From positions 1 to 6,938 of the forward strand of contig JAUWXV010000199.1 in assembly GCA_030616165.1 (NCBI GenBank): a stretch of DNA of 6,938 nt. The letters are read 5' to 3'. This DNA is from a bacterium (GTDB lineage Bacteria > SM23-31 > JAUVVT01). Numbering within the stretch: position 1 is the first letter of the stretch; every line of letters starts with the position of its first letter. The position numbers were made by a program, and so were the translations under genes. Below the pieces are notes generated by a model. That model had not been told where the DNA came from, searched no databases, and saw only the letters and a program-made list of their open reading frames with translations. Shown one piece after another: positions 5,361-6,938 of the stretch.

Positions 5361-6641
5361 TTATGCTGGATTTTCGAAAAGTTTTTTTCTCAATTTTTTA
5401 TCGGTGTAAACGAATCCGAAATCACTTTTTAATAGATGTTGTTTGAAATTTTTTACATTAACTTTATTCAGCATAAGCCCATAAAATATTCCTGTTTTGT
5501 CGATTTCATTTATAAAGATATATCCGACGATTTTATTTTTATGGATAATTATTTTCTTGTAACTAAAAGTCTCATCGTTTTTATCTGATAGTATTTCGTA
5601 ATTATTGTCAGGGGCATCTATTAATCCGCCAGAGATTGAGGATATTCCAAAAAGGTCGATTGAATTCATAACAAAATTTCCGGGAAATGGTCGCTTTATG
5701 TTTATCATATTGAATCCAGCAAAGTAGCCCTGCCTGTATGCATTAGGCCAGATTGCAACTACGTTATTTTTTCCACCCAGTCCATCAGGAGCCTCGGTTA
5801 CATCTCCTGCGGCAAAAATTTCGGGGATATTAGTCTTTAAATATTTATCCACTATTATTCCGAGGTTTGTTTTTAATTTTGTTTTTTCACAGATTTCCAG
5901 ATTAGGAGTTACCCCTGCTGCTAAAATCACCAAATCACATTGTATCTTTTTTCCACTTTTTAAAGTTATTCCACTCACATTATTTCCTTTACCGTTCACG
6001 GAGACTGCTGAATCGCCTGTGATTATTTTTATACCCTTTGATTTGGCAATTTTTTGAGCAATTTCCGAGCCGTCTTTATCAAAAATTCTACTCAATATAT
6101 ATGGAAGAAGTTCGATAATAGTTACATTTACACCTAATTTTTCAAGCCCTGATGCTGCACTGAAACCTATCAGTCCGCCTCCGATGACAGCCGCATTGAT
6201 TTTCTTTTTTCTTTTCAAATCTTTTTTTATAAAATTATATATATTTTTAGCATCATCATATGTTATGAACTGAAATATTTGCTTTTTATTTAATCCCTTT
6301 ATAGGGGGTATAATTGTTTTCCCCCCCGTGGCAATTAAAAGTCTATCATATTTTACATTTTTGCCATTTCTTAATCTGATAATTCTTTTATTTTGATTTA
6401 TCGAGACTGCTTTTTTACCAAATATTGTATTAATATTTTTCTTTTCATAAAATTGTTCATTTCTGTAAACGATATTGTTGAAATCGGCTTTTCCACTCAG
6501 TATATATTTAATAAACGGTTTTGAATATGCGGGATATGTTTCCTCAGAAATGATGGTAATTTTCGATAATTCATCATTTTTTCTTATGGCTTCGGCTGCT
6601 CCTATTCCGGCAGCCGAATTTCCAATAATCACTATCTCCAA
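5361..6641 (-). CDS. FAD-dependent NAD(P)H oxidoreductase, electron-input subunit of split glutamate synthase
   Basis: This 426-residue flavoprotein belongs to the pyridine nucleotide-disulfide oxidoreductase fold, closest in pattern to NirB and rubredoxin reductase-like enzymes. The N-terminal FAD Rossmann motif is GNSAAG (7-12), followed by YSKPFIKYILSG (39-50), the usual non-disulfide substitute for a redox-active cysteine pair. ATGG (104-107), a second Rossmann motif GGGLIG (154-159) for NAD(P)H, and FAAGDV (276-281) for FAD follow. Glu177 at the end of the second nucleotide-binding strand suggests NADH rather than NADPH. With the Fe-S protein upstream it probably replaces the GltD subunit. 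The start is TTG 6641. A strong Shine-Dalgarno site (AGAGGAG) lies 7 nt upstream, and the start overlaps the end of the Fe-S gene by 10 bases. A run of seven G on the coding strand falls on the ATGG motif. By homology alone it could serve another Fe-S partner; the cluster makes glutamate synthase most likely. Confidence 0.82.
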   Translation of the reverse strand: MEIVIIGNSAAGIGAAEAIRKNDELSKITIISEETYPAYSKPFIKYILSGKADFNNIVYRNEQFYEKKNINTIFGKKAVSINQNKRIIRLRNGKNVKYDRLLIATGGKTIIPPIKGLNKKQIFQFITYDDAKNIYNFIKKDLKRKKKINAAVIGGGLIGFSAASGLEKLGVNVTIIELLPYILSRIFDKDGSEIAQKIAKSKGIKIITGDSAVSVNGKGNNVSGITLKSGKKIQCDLVILAAGVTPNLEICEKTKLKTNLGIIVDKYLKTNIPEIFAAGDVTEAPDGLGGKNNVVAIWPNAYRQGYFAGFNMINIKRPFPGNFVMNSIDLFGISSISGGLIDAPDNNYEILSDKNDETFSYKKIIIHKNKIVGYIFINEIDKTGIFYGLMLNKVNVKNFKQHLLKSDFGFVYTDKKLRKKLFENPA

Positions 6642-6938
6642 TTTTTTACTCCTCTGTTTTCAAAGAATAATGCAGAGTTTGGACAAATTTCAACGCATGC
6701 AGGGATTTCTCTCTCTGGACACAGGTCACATTTTACCGCATTACTGATTTTGTTTTTCTCATCAATTCTCTGCTTAACTGCACCGTAAGGACATACTCCT
6801 ATACACATCCAGCAGAACATACATCGCTTTTCATCGAGATATACTATGCCGGTCTCTTCATCCTTCCATAGTGCATTGTTTGAGCAGGCTTCAATGCAGA
6901 GAGGCTCTTCACAATGTCGGCAGTTTTGTGCAAATGAG
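6632..6938 (-). CDS. 4Fe-4S polyferredoxin-like electron-transfer subunit (partial, N-terminus outside window)
   Basis: The frame is open from the right edge to TAG at 6632, giving 101 visible residues (reading begins at 6937). Twelve cysteines fall into three groups of four. The first is CRHCEEPLCIEAC (visible residues 6-18), the second CMFCWMCIGVCP (39-50), and the third CDLC, seven residues, then CVEICP (70-86). This order matches the second to fourth cysteine sets of the DmsB/HycB/CooF family of four-cluster ferredoxin subunits, whose first set would lie beyond the edge. The likely job is to carry electrons from the downstream FAD oxidoreductase to the FMN synthase subunit. An internal ATG at 6820 is not the start, because homologous sequence continues upstream of it. 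The stop overlaps the next gene's TTG start by 10 bases, indicating tight co-translation. Confidence 0.85.
   Translation of the reverse strand, partial: SFAQNCRHCEEPLCIEACSNNALWKDEETGIVYLDEKRCMFCWMCIGVCPYGAVKQRIDEKNKISNAVKCDLCPEREIPACVEICPNSALFFENRGVKNWR
6649..6655 (-). promoter_or_regulatory. Strong ribosome binding site that decides the TTG start of the oxidoreductase
   Basis: On the - strand the sequence AGAGGAG runs from 6655 to 6649, followed by a 7-nt A-rich spacer and TTG at 6641. It lies inside the final codons of the Fe-S gene. It supports TTG as the true start, and the FAD-binding strand begins two residues later, as expected for this fold. Confidence 0.75.

Overview
This window comes from a low-GC bacterium, probably an anaerobe. 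The bacterial assignment rests on a consensus-like sigma-70 promoter, Shine-Dalgarno sites, TTG start codons, an intrinsic terminator and a FapA/DUF342 gene. The anaerobic lifestyle is inferred from an iron-sulfur-rich split glutamate synthase cluster of the type common in archaea, Thermotogae and Clostridia. The phylum cannot be told from this sequence alone. No mobile element, CRISPR array, tRNA, rRNA or recognisable riboswitch was seen.

Left part (1-2142, + strand): two apparently independent single-gene units. The first is a FapA/DUF342 beta-solenoid protein (128-1552) behind a good promoter (TTGATA, 17 nt, TATAAT). The second is a small, strongly basic 78-residue protein that I do not recognise (1827-2063). 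It has a strong ribosome binding site and is closed by a clear intrinsic terminator (2114-2142). The gap between them (1553-1826) is very AT-rich and holds no convincing gene.

Middle (2143-3459, + strand): an AT-rich leader and a homocitrate synthase of the Lys20/Thermus type, probably starting at ATG 2323. It would condense 2-oxoglutarate with acetyl-CoA, the first step of lysine synthesis by the alpha-aminoadipate route. No other gene of that route is in the window.

Right part (6938 down to 3462, - strand): four tightly packed genes read in the order polyferredoxin-like Fe-S protein (cut by the window edge), FAD/NAD(P)H oxidoreductase (TTG start), class II glutamine amidotransferase, and GXGXG domain protein. 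Together they look like the pieces of a split NAD(P)H-dependent glutamate synthase. The FMN-binding synthase domain, the catalytic core, is absent and would be expected just outside the right edge. In the inferred scheme NAD(P)H reduces FAD, electrons pass through the Fe-S protein to the missing FMN subunit, and ammonia from the amidotransferase is combined there with 2-oxoglutarate. The homocitrate synthase and the glutamate synthase operon converge with only two bases between their stop codons, and both enzymes use 2-oxoglutarate.

Most of the window is ordinary metabolism. The least explained items are the 78-residue orphan protein, a terminator-like hairpin embedded in the convergent GXGXG gene, and a CxxCH motif that forms the last five residues of the FapA-like protein.
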